Of a stretch of 64,000 nucleotides of DNA, positions 7,992-16,305 are shown piece after piece. Source of the stretch: Alkalihalobacillus sp. TS-13 (GTDB lineage Bacteria > Bacillota > Bacilli > Bacillales > Fictibacillaceae); NCBI RefSeq assembly GCF_019720915.1, contig NZ_JAHKSI010000002.1, positions 62,001-126,000 on the forward strand. The letters run 5' to 3'. The notes under the pieces are model-generated. The model ran no database searches, was not told the DNA's origin, and saw only the letters and a list, made by a program, of their open reading frames with translations. Position 1 is the first letter of the stretch. Every line of letters begins with the position of its first letter. A program made the position numbers and the translations under genes.

Positions 7992-9136
7992 AAGCCAGCA
8001 CCTGCTTTCTCTGATTTTCGCACCAGTGGAACCTTCATTTCTACAACTGTTCCATTTCGTCCTGTAATGGTTAGATTTCCGTCAATCAGCTCTAGCCTCT
8101 CTTTCATACCCTTTAATCCGTTCCCATTCGAATTTTCTTCATCCAACCCGATTCCATCATCTTTCACAGTAACTGTCAGTTCAGTCGTAGAATGTTTTAT
8201 TGTGATTAAGCAATTGGCTGCTCCACTATGCTTGATCACATTGGTCGTAGCTTCCTTCAAGCACATACTGAGAATATTCTGAGTCAACGGTGGGATGTCT
8301 TCAACACCGTCATGATGGATCAAGTCAAAATCAATACCGGCTGCTTGAAGGATCCGTCGTATTTCGACCAACTCATCAGTCAGTTTCACTGTCCTCATGT
8401 CGGACACGAGCTCCCGTACCTGCTTCAGTGCTGCCCGTGATGTATTTTCTATTTCCTTAGCTTCTGACCTGGCTCTTTCGGGATCAATCGAAGCAACTCG
8501 ACCGACCAACTGGCTTTTCAATGTAATAAGAGATAACGTATGACCGAGCGTATCATGCAAATCCCGAGCAATCCTCATCCGTTCTTCCCTTGCTGCGTAT
8601 TCATTGATCTTGGCATTGGCTTGTTGAAGTTGCTGCTCCAGATCAATCCGTTTGCGTATCGATCTGAAACCAAATGGTGATAGCAGTAAAATGATAATGG
8701 ATGGGAAAATATAACCCAGATTGTAGGGATTTGTTTCTTGGAAGGTGTGATACAGGACAGGGACCACTTGGATGATGAATAACATAGCAAGGCCTGTGTA
8801 GAACGGTTTCTTCTTTGGATACCAACCGATAAAGATTGCTGGGTAAAAACCGAGAAACAGATAATCCGGCTGGTAGAAAAGACTGAATATGAAGATGATG
8901 GATAATTGGACAGACAACCAGAATGTGAAGTAACGGCTGTTTTTATAGATCGAATAAAAAAGCTGACGGTAAGAAACAAGGAATAAGGCGATCATCGCAT
9001 AGCCCAAGATCGCTTTCATCCCAACCTCCGACCGCATCATAAGGACCGGTATCAACATATACACGAGAAAAATATATGGAAACATTCCGAACCGCTTTGG
9101 AAACAACCGGAGTTTACCCCATCTGAGTAGATTCAT
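7988..9136 (-). CDS. desK: DesK-like membrane sensor histidine kinase
   Basis: The 382-residue kinase has five predicted N-terminal helices (residues ~18-160) with no large outer domain, a coiled linker (165-185), the HisKA_3 phosphoacceptor H194 in 'RIARDLHDTLGHTLSLITLKSQL', and a HATPase_c domain with the N box (LKEATTNVIKHS) and G box (DDGIGL...GNGLKGMKERL). This is the plan of DesK, which senses bilayer thickness through its helices and controls DesR by phosphorylation. It is cotranscribed with the regulator through a 4-base overlap. Distinguishing it from other YdfH/YvfT-type kinases rests on the DesR-like partner and the similar linker. Confidence 0.8.
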   Translation of the reverse strand: MNLLRWGKLRLFPKRFGMFPYIFLVYMLIPVLMMRSEVGMKAILGYAMIALFLVSYRQLFYSIYKNSRYFTFWLSVQLSIIFIFSLFYQPDYLFLGFYPAIFIGWYPKKKPFYTGLAMLFIIQVVPVLYHTFQETNPYNLGYIFPSIIILLLSPFGFRSIRKRIDLEQQLQQANAKINEYAAREERMRIARDLHDTLGHTLSLITLKSQLVGRVASIDPERARSEAKEIENTSRAALKQVRELVSDMRTVKLTDELVEIRRILQAAGIDFDLIHHDGVEDIPPLTQNILSMCLKEATTNVIKHSGAANCLITIKHSTTELTVTVKDDGIGLDEENSNGNGLKGMKERLELIDGNLTITGRNGTVVEMKVPLVRKSEKAGAGL

Positions 9137-9238
9137 TTTTTATCACGTCGCTTATTATTTTCTACTTCTCTATTAACATAGTAACATGCAAAAGTGGATA
9201 TTAGTGGAGAAAATGGATATCCTTTCCTCGCAATATTT

Positions 9239-9631
9239 TTATAAAGATGCGCTCGAATCTTTTATTTTACGTTTGTTGATCCAGATTGGAATCCAAGCGA
9301 TTGAAAGTGTAGCTACAATCGCATGAATCGGATTTGCAACATCTGCGATTCCGGGTTCAGGCGGATAGGCCCAATCCATCCAAGAAAGGAATAAAGCAAC
9401 TCCAATCGTGATCATTGCATAATACATTCTCGGACTGGACGTCTTCTTTTTGAGAGACGAGTAAATTATTGCACCAATTATATTCACGATGATGGAAGCA
9501 ATCATGATTGATGTCGGATTCAGTTGCTCAAAAGTCACTCCTAATAAATGGCACAATACCTCATACAATAAGATAGCGGCAATCCCTGAAACGACTCCTA
9601 CTCCTAACCCTGTCGTCAAGATGGTCTTCAT
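9239..9631 (-). CDS. Unknown four-helix membrane protein
   Basis: A 130-residue protein with four predicted membrane helices (about 7-29, 41-59, 68-86 and 102-120) and a short Lys-rich tail. The motif 'WMDWAYPPEPGIADVANPIHAIVATLS' between helices 3 and 4 is reminiscent of small DUF6069-like membrane proteins, but I do not recognise it firmly. A GAAGGTGAA ribosome binding site precedes the ATG. It lies upstream of desK on the same strand with a ~100-base gap and is probably its own transcript. Confidence 0.65.
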   Translation of the reverse strand: MKTILTTGLGVGVVSGIAAILLYEVLCHLLGVTFEQLNPTSIMIASIIVNIIGAIIYSSLKKKTSSPRMYYAMITIGVALFLSWMDWAYPPEPGIADVANPIHAIVATLSIAWIPIWINKRKIKDSSASL

Positions 9632-9712
9632 ACATTCACCTTCTTTCTTAAGGAACTACCACTACACTATCACGTTGAGATCTCCACTCATCAGTAAGCA
9701 GTGTCATATCAT

Positions 9713-11164
9713 TCAGATGACATTTGTCAGTTGTTCCGGTGATCGAGAGTCTCCCTTCAACTTATTCCATCCTAAAATTACAAAGAGCCCTAGCCCATTG
9801 ATTATGAAAACACCTATCATTATTTTGATGAATAAGACTGTCTCCGGCCCATATGCAACAAATGTATGCCACGGTGCTTCAAATATGGTAACCAAAAGCG
9901 GAATCAGAAGGATTGCCAAAAGGATTGAAAATGCTGCTAAGGCGAACCATAATCTTTGATGTATCACCTTTTTCCTTGCCAGTCGTATCAAGTTCCAAAG
10001 TGACAGGAGTGTTATGAAAGCTGTCACGGATAACGTCAACCATTGCATTTTGTAGCTAGTTTCGGGTAATGGCTTCACTTCTTGTTTTTCAATGATTGAT
10101 CGGATTCCTTCTTTCATGTGGATCGTCTGCATGACTTCTGAAAAATTATTCTTATTTGTTAGTAATACAAAGGCATAATCTTTAGATTGGCTGATGAACA
10201 ACTCCGCCCTCGTATCCGGCGTTTCTCCGCCATGGAAAATAAAAGGATCATCGTCATTGGTGTTCATCCTCCAGCCTAAACCATAGTAGTAATCCTCTTT
10301 CCTATGGACCTCAGGTGAAAAATACATCGTTAAATAAGGTTCAGATAACAAACTCTCTCGATCTACCAATCGTGTAATGAACGTTGTCATATCATTCATT
10401 GTAGAGGCCATATACCCATAAGGAGCTCCGCTGTCATCAAACCAAAGATCACTTTTGATTGGTTTTCCGAACCACGATTGGTGACCAGGTTGGTACCCTG
10501 ATTTCTCCGCCTCTGAATATGTAGCATACGTTCGATCCATTCCCAAGCTTGCAAACACTTCCTTTTGCATATATTCTGCAAAAGGAATCCCCGATACTTC
10601 TTCAATGATCTTGCCAAGCAGCAAATAGTTGGCAGCGCTATATTGATGGATTTCCCCAGGCTGAGCAGTGAGTTCGACTGGTTCAAGTTCTGCCACAGCT
10701 TCTGCAATTGCTTCTTTCCCTCTTAAATTCTGATCGGCTACTTGCAGACCTTCAAATGTACCAATTCCACTTGTATGAGACAGCAGTTGTCTGATGGTTA
10801 TTTCGAACCGACTGTCCGATTGTCCATAATCAAAGGAAATATAGGTATCGATCGGCTCATCCAGTTTGATGTCCCCTTTTTCTGCCAGCTTCAAAATACC
10901 CAGGCTTGTCAACGGTTTACTCACAGACCCTATCGTAAAAAGTGTTTGATTTGTTACAGGCTCCCCATTGCCCTGTTCTCCAAATGATTGTTTGAACGTC
11001 ACCTCCCCGTTCTGGACTAAACCTAAAGAGGCTCCAGGAATCTTGTATACTTCCATCGCTTCTTCCATAAAAGTCTCAAGCAACTCTTTTTGGGACTTTT
11101 CTTCTTCTGCTATTGCTATACTTGGAACAAACAATACCAACAAAACTACTAATATTCTTAGCAT
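9713..11164 (-). CDS. Secreted, membrane-tethered beta-lactamase-fold serine hydrolase
   Basis: A 483-residue protein with a signal peptide (cleavage after IAIA), a beta-lactamase class C / penicillin-binding-like domain (residues ~25-360) and three or four C-terminal helices (380-470). The SxxK motif (GSVSKPL) lies near residue 80, the second-motif tyrosine in 'YSAANYLLLG' near 185, and the third motif is HGGE near 320. Such enzymes are D-alanyl peptidases or esterases acting outside the membrane; the substrate is unknown. The ATG at 11164 follows AGGTGG at a good distance, while a GTG three codons earlier sits inside that site. A TetR-type operator lies 22 bases upstream. Confidence 0.85.
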   Translation of the reverse strand: MLRILVVLLVLFVPSIAIAEEEKSQKELLETFMEEAMEVYKIPGASLGLVQNGEVTFKQSFGEQGNGEPVTNQTLFTIGSVSKPLTSLGILKLAEKGDIKLDEPIDTYISFDYGQSDSRFEITIRQLLSHTSGIGTFEGLQVADQNLRGKEAIAEAVAELEPVELTAQPGEIHQYSAANYLLLGKIIEEVSGIPFAEYMQKEVFASLGMDRTYATYSEAEKSGYQPGHQSWFGKPIKSDLWFDDSGAPYGYMASTMNDMTTFITRLVDRESLLSEPYLTMYFSPEVHRKEDYYYGLGWRMNTNDDDPFIFHGGETPDTRAELFISQSKDYAFVLLTNKNNFSEVMQTIHMKEGIRSIIEKQEVKPLPETSYKMQWLTLSVTAFITLLSLWNLIRLARKKVIHQRLWFALAAFSILLAILLIPLLVTIFEAPWHTFVAYGPETVLFIKIMIGVFIINGLGLFVILGWNKLKGDSRSPEQLTNVI

Positions 11165-11185
11165 CGTATCCACCTACCATATTTA

Positions 11186-11202
11186 TTTGGTCAACCAACC
11201 AA
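11186..11202. promoter_or_regulatory. Operator copy 1 (TTGGTCAACCAACCAA) before the hydrolase
   Basis: The inverted repeat TTGGT-CA-ACCAA followed by CCAA lies between the tetR stop and the hydrolase start. The identical 16-mer stands before tetR at 11794-11811. Two exact copies at two promoters of one locus point to the TetR protein as the binder (inference). Confidence 0.75.
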
Positions 11203-11222
11203 TATCATGTGAAAATAGAAAC

Positions 11223-11780
11223 CTATTTTCTAAAATAGATTTCCAACATTTCCATTAAGCTTTGATAGGCACCATCGAGATCGAAGTCCTTATCGGCCAT
11301 TTTTTGTAGGGCAAGCCCATCGAAACATGCCAGCAGGATGGCAGCCAGCTGATCTTCTTTCCCAGTCATTTCTGTATGTTGTTTCATAGGCACAGATAAG
11401 CTTTTTCTTCCATTTTCGAGGATTAAAGCCAGTTCTTCCTGAAGATTTTCATCTTTCAAACCAAGTGAAAATAATTCATATCTCCACCGATACCAGTCAG
11501 GATCATTTTCAACACGTGATTTGATTTCCTCTAACGTCTCTTGCAATTTAAGCTCGCGCGCTTCCTTCCCAGCATATTGCTGCTGGTAGCTTTTTTGAAT
11601 GCTATTCTGGACAGAAATCAGCAATTCTTCCTTGCTTTTGAAGTAGTAATGGACAAGGCCAGGCGTAATTTCCGCTTCTCTTGCAATATCTTTAATGGAT
11701 GCGTTGTTAAAACCCTTACGAGCAAACACTTTATACGCCGCATCAATCAGTCGTTGTCTTTTGTCATCTTTTGTCATCAT
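11223..11780 (-). CDS. TetR/AcrR-family transcriptional repressor
   Basis: The 185-residue protein has the TetR N-terminal DNA-binding domain (residues ~9-55, 'RLIDAAYKVFARKGFNNASIKDIAREAEITPGLVHYYFKSKEELL') and an all-helical C-terminal ligand domain. Two in-frame ATGs start it; either is possible. An operator-like 16-mer lies 14 bases before the start and again before the downstream hydrolase, so it probably represses itself and that gene until an unknown ligand binds. Both genes run on the minus strand, 50 bases apart. Confidence 0.88.
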   Translation of the reverse strand: MMTKDDKRQRLIDAAYKVFARKGFNNASIKDIAREAEITPGLVHYYFKSKEELLISVQNSIQKSYQQQYAGKEARELKLQETLEEIKSRVENDPDWYRWRYELFSLGLKDENLQEELALILENGRKSLSVPMKQHTEMTGKEDQLAAILLACFDGLALQKMADKDFDLDGAYQSLMEMLEIYFRK

Positions 11781-11793
11781 CTCACCTCAATTG

Positions 11794-11811
11794 TTTGGTC
11801 AACCAACCAAA
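11794..11811. promoter_or_regulatory. Operator copy 2 before tetR
   Basis: Identical to the site at 11186-11202 (TTGGTCAACCAACCAA) and placed where it could block transcription of tetR, which suggests autorepression. Confidence 0.75.
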
Positions 11812-11900
11812 TTATATTCCCGTTTAGATTGAATGTCAATTCACACCCGAAGCCGTTAGCCTATTGATCATTTTTCGGATGATTTTTATTGATCCGACCG

Positions 11901-11929
11901 TTGACAGGTCACTTATTCAATGCTAGTAT
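11901..11929 (+). promoter_or_regulatory. Sigma-A promoter of the metE leader
   Basis: TTGACA (11901-11906), 17 bases, then TAGTAT (11924-11929). It stands about 25 bases before the SAM-I aptamer, so the transcript would begin just before the riboswitch. Confidence 0.75.
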
Positions 11930-11951
11930 GCTCTTAATCAATCAAATAGTA

Positions 11952-12066
11952 TCTCTTATTCAGAGTGGTGGAGGGACTGGCCCGATGAAACCCGGCAACC
12001 TATCAACGTATACGTGTTGATTGTGGTGCCAATTCCAGCAAAGCATATGCTTTGAAAAATAAGAGA
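11952..12066 (+). ncRNA. SAM-I (S-box) riboswitch
   Basis: All S-box landmarks are present: P1 pairs TCTCTTATT with AATAAGAGA, and the core contains AGGGACTGGCCCGATGAA and CCCGGCAACC, followed by the GTGGTGCCAATTCC segment. Binding S-adenosylmethionine stabilises P1. The 3' arm AAGAGAGG can instead pair with CCTCTCTT at 12081-12088, which would break the terminator at 12078-12103. It is therefore an OFF switch controlling metE by attenuation, first of two aptamers in this leader. Confidence 0.97.
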
Positions 12067-12077
12067 GGTGTGTATGT

Positions 12078-12103
12078 AAACCTCTCTTCTAGAGGTTTTT
12101 TTT
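12078..12103 (+). terminator. SAM-controlled intrinsic terminator
   Basis: AACCTCT pairs with AGAGGTT and is followed by eight T. The arm CCTCTCTT is also complementary to the 3' arm of the aptamer P1, giving the usual mutually exclusive antiterminator. Confidence 0.93.
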
Positions 12104-12137
12104 CATATACACGGAAAACTGAATATTGCAGATCACT

Positions 12138-12312
12138 CAGGTGTTGTATAAGTTCATTGGGCTTATCAACTTAAAAGGGAAGGCCGGTGAAAATCCGGCA
12201 CGGTCCCGCCACTGTAATTGGGAGCTGCCTGCCAGATGTCACTATCTTATATAGATGGGAAGGCGCAGGTATGTGAAGATCATAAGTCAGGAGACCTGCC
12301 TGTTGATTGCAC
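12138..12312 (+). ncRNA. Cobalamin riboswitch
   Basis: The segment contains the conserved cobalamin core (GGGAA...CCGGTGAAAATCCGGCACGGTCCCGCCACTG), a GCCAGA segment and the B12 box AAGTCAGGAGACCTGCC at 12284-12300. It senses adenosylcobalamin or a related corrinoid, and is expected to turn off the cobalamin-independent enzyme MetE when B12 is available for MetH. It lies between the SAM-I terminator and a second terminator-like element, so each aptamer has its own expression platform. Confidence 0.96.
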
Positions 12313-12394
12313 TAGAACCTACGAGGAATAGGGAGGTGTTGCGCGTTTTAACGGTATCAGTCTGTCATCACAGGCTGAATTTGATCATGCTGTC

Positions 12395-12523
12395 AAAACA
12401 TGAGCTGTTCCATATGAACAGTGTCAGACCTCCATCACAACATTTTGAGTCACTATTACATTGACCCGATTTGTTCGTAAATACGGAGAAGTTCAGACAC
12501 TTGCATGGGAGAGCTCTTTTTTA
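12395..12523 (+). terminator. Second leader terminator, made of a dispersed hairpin element
   Basis: GAGCTGTTCCAT (12402-12413) can pair imperfectly with ATGGGAGAGCTC (12505-12516), followed by six T. Inner stretches GTGTCAGAC and TCAGACACTT can also pair. This is the likely cobalamin-controlled terminator before metE. Its two halves resemble those of the intergenic element at 29341-29465 (shared AGTGTCAGAC...CACAAC.TTTTG and CGGAGA...TCAGACACTT). Confidence 0.65.
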
Positions 12524-12554
12524 CTGTCCAAAATATGAACTAGGAGGAATGAAC

Positions 12555-14861
12555 ATGTCGAAAGCAGCAAGTTCATCAATCGGTTATCCAAGAATCGGTG
12601 AAAAACGAGAATGGAAAAAAGTACTTGAAGGATTTTGGAAAGGTAATATTTCTGAAAATGAACTTTCTACAAATTTAAAGGAGCTACGAATCCATAATCT
12701 AAAAAAACAAAAAGTGATCGGGATTGACCTGATCCCTGTCGGTGACTTCAGTCTATATGACCAAGTCCTCGATACAGCTGTGATGTTCGGCTTTGTCCCT
12801 GACCGTTTTCATCATCAACAAGGGAAGGTACCTTTAGAAACCTATTTTGATATCGCCCGTGGTAATGAGGAAGCTGTTGCTTCAGAAATGACCAAATGGT
12901 TCAACACCAATTATCACTATATCGTGCCTGAGATTGGTTCTGACTCAGAACCAGAGCTAACTGAAAACCGCTTACTGAACTATTTCCTGGAGGCCAAAGA
13001 TCTTGGGATTAACGGAAAGCCGGTCATCCTCGGCCCCATAACATTTTTAAAATTAGCAAAAGGCTTTGACGAAAAAAATTTCACCAAATTACTCGATAAA
13101 CTTGTTCCCCTTTACATACAAGTGCTGCAAGATCTTGAGAGTGCTGGTGCTGAGTGGGTACAAATCGACGAACCGATCCTTGCAACTACGATAACTGCTG
13201 AAGAAATCAACACATTCAAAAACGTCTATGAAACCATTGACAACAAACTATCGAGCACAAAAATTCTGCTCCAGACCTATTATGAGGCTGTAGATCATTA
13301 TGAAGAGGTCGTTTCCCTCCCAGTTGCCGGTATTGGTCTTGATTTCGTACATGACGGAGGAGCGAATCTAGCAGCACTGAAAAAACACAGCTTCCCAAGC
13401 GATAAAACCCTTGCAGCAGGGGTGATCAATGGCCGCAATATTTGGCGGGACGATCTGGATAAAACAATGGGAGTACTCGAAACCGTCCTTTCAGTAGTCA
13501 GTAATGATCGCTTGATCGTCCAACCTTCTTGCAGCCTTTTGCACGTTCCAGTCACGGTCACAACCGAAAAGGAATTGGATCCTACCCTGAAAAACGCCTT
13601 ATCATTCGCTGATGAGAAACTAGAAGAGGTCGTCGTTTTGACAGAGGGATTAAACCATGGCAGAGATACGATTGACGAAAAAATAAAAGAGCAATCACGC
13701 TGTCGAGAAGAACTGCTGAAATCACCAGCTATTAATAATCAAAGCGTCCAAAAAGAAATGGATCGTTGGAAAGGTGTAGAACCAAAACGGGGAACACATT
13801 TTTCTATACGTCAAAAAATCCATGAAGGCTTTTTCAAGCTTCCATTGTTGCCGACAACCACGATCGGCAGTCTCCCGCAAACAACCGAAATTCGTCAAGC
13901 GCGGCTGAAATGGCGTAGAGGTGAATGGTCCGATCAAGAGTATAACGCATTTATTGAAGCTAATATAAATGAATGGATCCAGCGTCAAGAGGATATCGGT
14001 CTAGATGTCTTGGTGCACGGAGAATTTGAACGAAATGATATGGTCGAGTTTTTTGGTGAGAAATTGAAAGGATTTGCTTTTACGAGATTCGCCTGGGTTC
14101 AATCTTATGGCTCTCGTTGCGTGAAACCGCCGATCATTTACGGAGATGTAGCGTTGACAGAACCGATGACCGTCAAAGAAATCAGCTACGCGCAATCGTT
14201 GACGGATAAACCGGTTAAAGGAATGCTGACTGGACCTATAACCATCCTGAATTGGTCCTTTGTCCGGGAAGATATCAGCAGGTTTGATGTCACCCAACAA
14301 ATCGCATTGGCATTGCAGAAAGAAATTGAATTTTTGGAAGAAAAGGCTATCCATATGATCCAGGTTGATGAACCGGCTTTACGGGAAGGATTGCCATTGA
14401 AAACCAAGAAACAAACGCAATATTTGGAGGAAGCCGTTTATGCATTCAAGCTTGCTACTAGTACTGTAAAAGATGAAACTCAAATCCATACCCATATGTG
14501 TTATTCCGAGTTCGGGGAAATCATGGATACCATCGACCAATTGGATGCTGATGTCATTTCGATTGAAGCAGCTCGAAGCCATGGAGAATTGATTGTAGAT
14601 TTTGAGAAACAGTCCTATGAAAAAGGGATTGGGCTCGGAGTATATGACATTCATAGTCCCCGTATCCCTGGAGTAGATGAAATAGAGAGAAACATCTTAC
14701 GCGCATTGAAGGTCCTCCATCCCCGCCAATTCTGGGTTAATCCGGACTGTGGGTTGAAAACACGAGGAATCAGTGAAACAACGGCAGCTCTTACGAACAT
14801 GGTCCAAGCAGCCAGACAGATTCGGAAGAAAGAAAAACAAAAGATTTTAGTGAGTGAATAA
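12555..14861 (+). CDS. metE: Cobalamin-independent methionine synthase
   Basis: MetE transfers a methyl group from 5-methyltetrahydropteroyltri-L-glutamate to homocysteine, the last step of methionine synthesis in the cytoplasm, without B12. The 768 residues comprise two related barrels. The C-terminal one holds the zinc ligands H647 and C649 (THMCYSEF) and C732 (NPDCGLKTR). The start ATG at 12555 follows AGGAGG by seven bases; an ATG two codons earlier abuts that site, and the open frame extends upstream to 12471 through the leader without another site. Expression is expected to need low SAM and low cobalamin, since two riboswitches precede it. A strong terminator follows. Confidence 0.97.
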   Translation: MSKAASSSIGYPRIGEKREWKKVLEGFWKGNISENELSTNLKELRIHNLKKQKVIGIDLIPVGDFSLYDQVLDTAVMFGFVPDRFHHQQGKVPLETYFDIARGNEEAVASEMTKWFNTNYHYIVPEIGSDSEPELTENRLLNYFLEAKDLGINGKPVILGPITFLKLAKGFDEKNFTKLLDKLVPLYIQVLQDLESAGAEWVQIDEPILATTITAEEINTFKNVYETIDNKLSSTKILLQTYYEAVDHYEEVVSLPVAGIGLDFVHDGGANLAALKKHSFPSDKTLAAGVINGRNIWRDDLDKTMGVLETVLSVVSNDRLIVQPSCSLLHVPVTVTTEKELDPTLKNALSFADEKLEEVVVLTEGLNHGRDTIDEKIKEQSRCREELLKSPAINNQSVQKEMDRWKGVEPKRGTHFSIRQKIHEGFFKLPLLPTTTIGSLPQTTEIRQARLKWRRGEWSDQEYNAFIEANINEWIQRQEDIGLDVLVHGEFERNDMVEFFGEKLKGFAFTRFAWVQSYGSRCVKPPIIYGDVALTEPMTVKEISYAQSLTDKPVKGMLTGPITILNWSFVREDISRFDVTQQIALALQKEIEFLEEKAIHMIQVDEPALREGLPLKTKKQTQYLEEAVYAFKLATSTVKDETQIHTHMCYSEFGEIMDTIDQLDADVISIEAARSHGELIVDFEKQSYEKGIGLGVYDIHSPRIPGVDEIERNILRALKVLHPRQFWVNPDCGLKTRGISETTAALTNMVQAARQIRKKEKQKILVSE

Positions 14862-14875
14862 TAAAGTATAAAAGA

Positions 14876-14924
14876 GGGCTGACCCGAAACATCCATTTTT
14901 CTCGATGTTTGGGACAGCCTTTTT
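14876..14924 (+). terminator. metE terminator
   Basis: GGCTGACCCGAAACATC pairs with GATGTTTGGGACAGCC and is followed by TTTTT, 15 bases after the metE stop. The GGCTGACCC arm is shared with the qox terminator at 113-162. Confidence 0.92.
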
Positions 14925-14950
14925 GGTTGACACGGGTTTTTGTGAAGTCA

Positions 14951-15134
14951 TAGCGGACACCAGGGACGTTATTTGTAACAAAAATGCAGTGTTTTAGAAT
15001 TTAGCGGACACCAGAGCCGTTATCTGTGAACAAATGAACCGATTTACTATGGTTTTTGCGAAATAAGGTCTCCTGTGTCCGCTATTTTTTTCAAGTGCAC
15101 GATTTTTTGGAAAATAACGTCTCCTATGTCCGCT
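14951..15134. repeat. Palindromic repeat block, third copy (2 inverted + 2 forward units)
   Basis: Inverted units at 14951-14975 and 15001-15026, forward units at 15061-15084 and 15111-15134, lying between the convergent genes metE and glpQ. The outer pair shares GACGTTATTT. Same family as 4694-4880 and 12-86. Confidence 0.85.
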
Positions 15135-15208
15135 TCTGGCCCTTCCGAAACTGTTTCAGCAATGGGTCTTGAGGATTTCCGTACTTATGGGAGCTTCCCT
15201 TTCATTCG

Positions 15209-16102
15209 TTATCTGCTTTCCAATACTTCATGGAGACGGTTCGGGTAATTCGTAAACATTCCAGTCACGCCCCAGTCGAGGAGTTTTTCCATGTCTTCTT
15301 TTTCGTTTACGGTATACGGATGAATCAGCAGGTCGTGTTCCCTGACCTTTTGTACATAGGATTCATCAATCCGATCGTGGTTCATCCCGACACCGACAGC
15401 GTATTGTTTGTATTGTTCGAGTTCCACGTCTGTAATCGTCGCTGGGCTTGTATACCAGAGCAATTGGACAAGCGGAATTTTAGGGTTCAGATCATGGACT
15501 TTCTTCAAACTTTCAGGGCTGAATGACTGGATGATCACCTGACTGGAAGGATTATTTGGCCCTGTCAAACCATGTTTTTCAAGCGTTTCAAGGAGGTTTT
15601 CTTCCATTCCCGGATAAACATCTGGTGATTTGGTCTCGATATAGTAATTGGTACTTTTCCCGAACTTTTCAATTACTTCATCAAGGGTTGGAACTTGCAC
15701 CCCTGCGTATTCTTCTTTCGCCATTTGAGGATACTTTTCATTGAACCAAGAGCCGGCATCGAGTTGTTTGATTTCTTCAAGCGTATGATCCTTCACTAAT
15801 CCGGTTCCGTTGGTTGTACGATCGAGTGTTTCATCATGCATCGCGATCAGTTCACCGTCTTTTGTCATTTGAAGATCGACTTCCACATAATCGCCCTTCA
15901 TCTTTTCCCCTAACTCATAAGACGGAAGCGTATGTTCAGGCGCATAACCTGAAGCACCTCGATGGGCGACATTCAAGATCTGATTCGGATTCAAACTTGG
16001 TTTTTCAGTACGTTGATCGGCAGCTGTTGCCGGGGATGCTAACGTCGTTCCCATTCCTAAAAGTGCAGCAGCCACAACACCATTTCTCAATAATTTTTTC
16101 AT
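15209..16102 (-). CDS. glpQ: Secreted glycerophosphodiester phosphodiesterase
   Basis: GlpQ hydrolyses glycerophosphodiesters to sn-glycerol-3-phosphate and an alcohol; secreted Bacillus forms also degrade wall teichoic acid ends. The 297-residue protein has a signal peptide (cleavage after ATA near residue 27) and a GDPD TIM barrel. H47-R48 ([15 protein letters not shown]) and the downstream [29 protein letters not shown] match the catalytic and metal-binding regions. On the minus strand upstream, TTAACA-like hexamers (about 16195-16215) faintly recall a PhoP box, which would fit the known phosphate control of B. subtilis glpQ, but the match is weak. It stands alone. Confidence 0.93.
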   Translation of the reverse strand: MKKLLRNGVVAAALLGMGTTLASPATAADQRTEKPSLNPNQILNVAHRGASGYAPEHTLPSYELGEKMKGDYVEVDLQMTKDGELIAMHDETLDRTTNGTGLVKDHTLEEIKQLDAGSWFNEKYPQMAKEEYAGVQVPTLDEVIEKFGKSTNYYIETKSPDVYPGMEENLLETLEKHGLTGPNNPSSQVIIQSFSPESLKKVHDLNPKIPLVQLLWYTSPATITDVELEQYKQYAVGVGMNHDRIDESYVQKVREHDLLIHPYTVNEKEDMEKLLDWGVTGMFTNYPNRLHEVLESR

Positions 16103-16221
16103 AGTGATTCCATCCTTTCTATATGTAAATCCAATAAAAAGGATAGACCAAAACTATGAAGCTACTATTCTTGTTATTTAAAGAGTTGGTTACACAATTG
16201 TTAACCTATTCGCGACAATAG

Positions 16222-16264
16222 AAAAAACGCAAGTGATTTCGACAATGAAATCACCTGCGTTTTG
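16222..16264 (-). terminator. Terminator of the subtilase gene
   Basis: On the minus strand CGCAGGTGATTTC pairs with GAAATCACTTGCG, followed by TTTTTT, about 40 bases past the stop of the 1439-codon gene. Confidence 0.88.
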
Positions 16265-16305
16265 ATATCAAAAATCCTAGTAAATTCAATTCTACTATTC
16301 TTCCA

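Noticed and set aside
12471-12554. Upstream extension of the metE frame
   Set aside because: The 28 extra codons lie in the riboswitch expression platform; the AGGAGG-supported ATG is at 12555.
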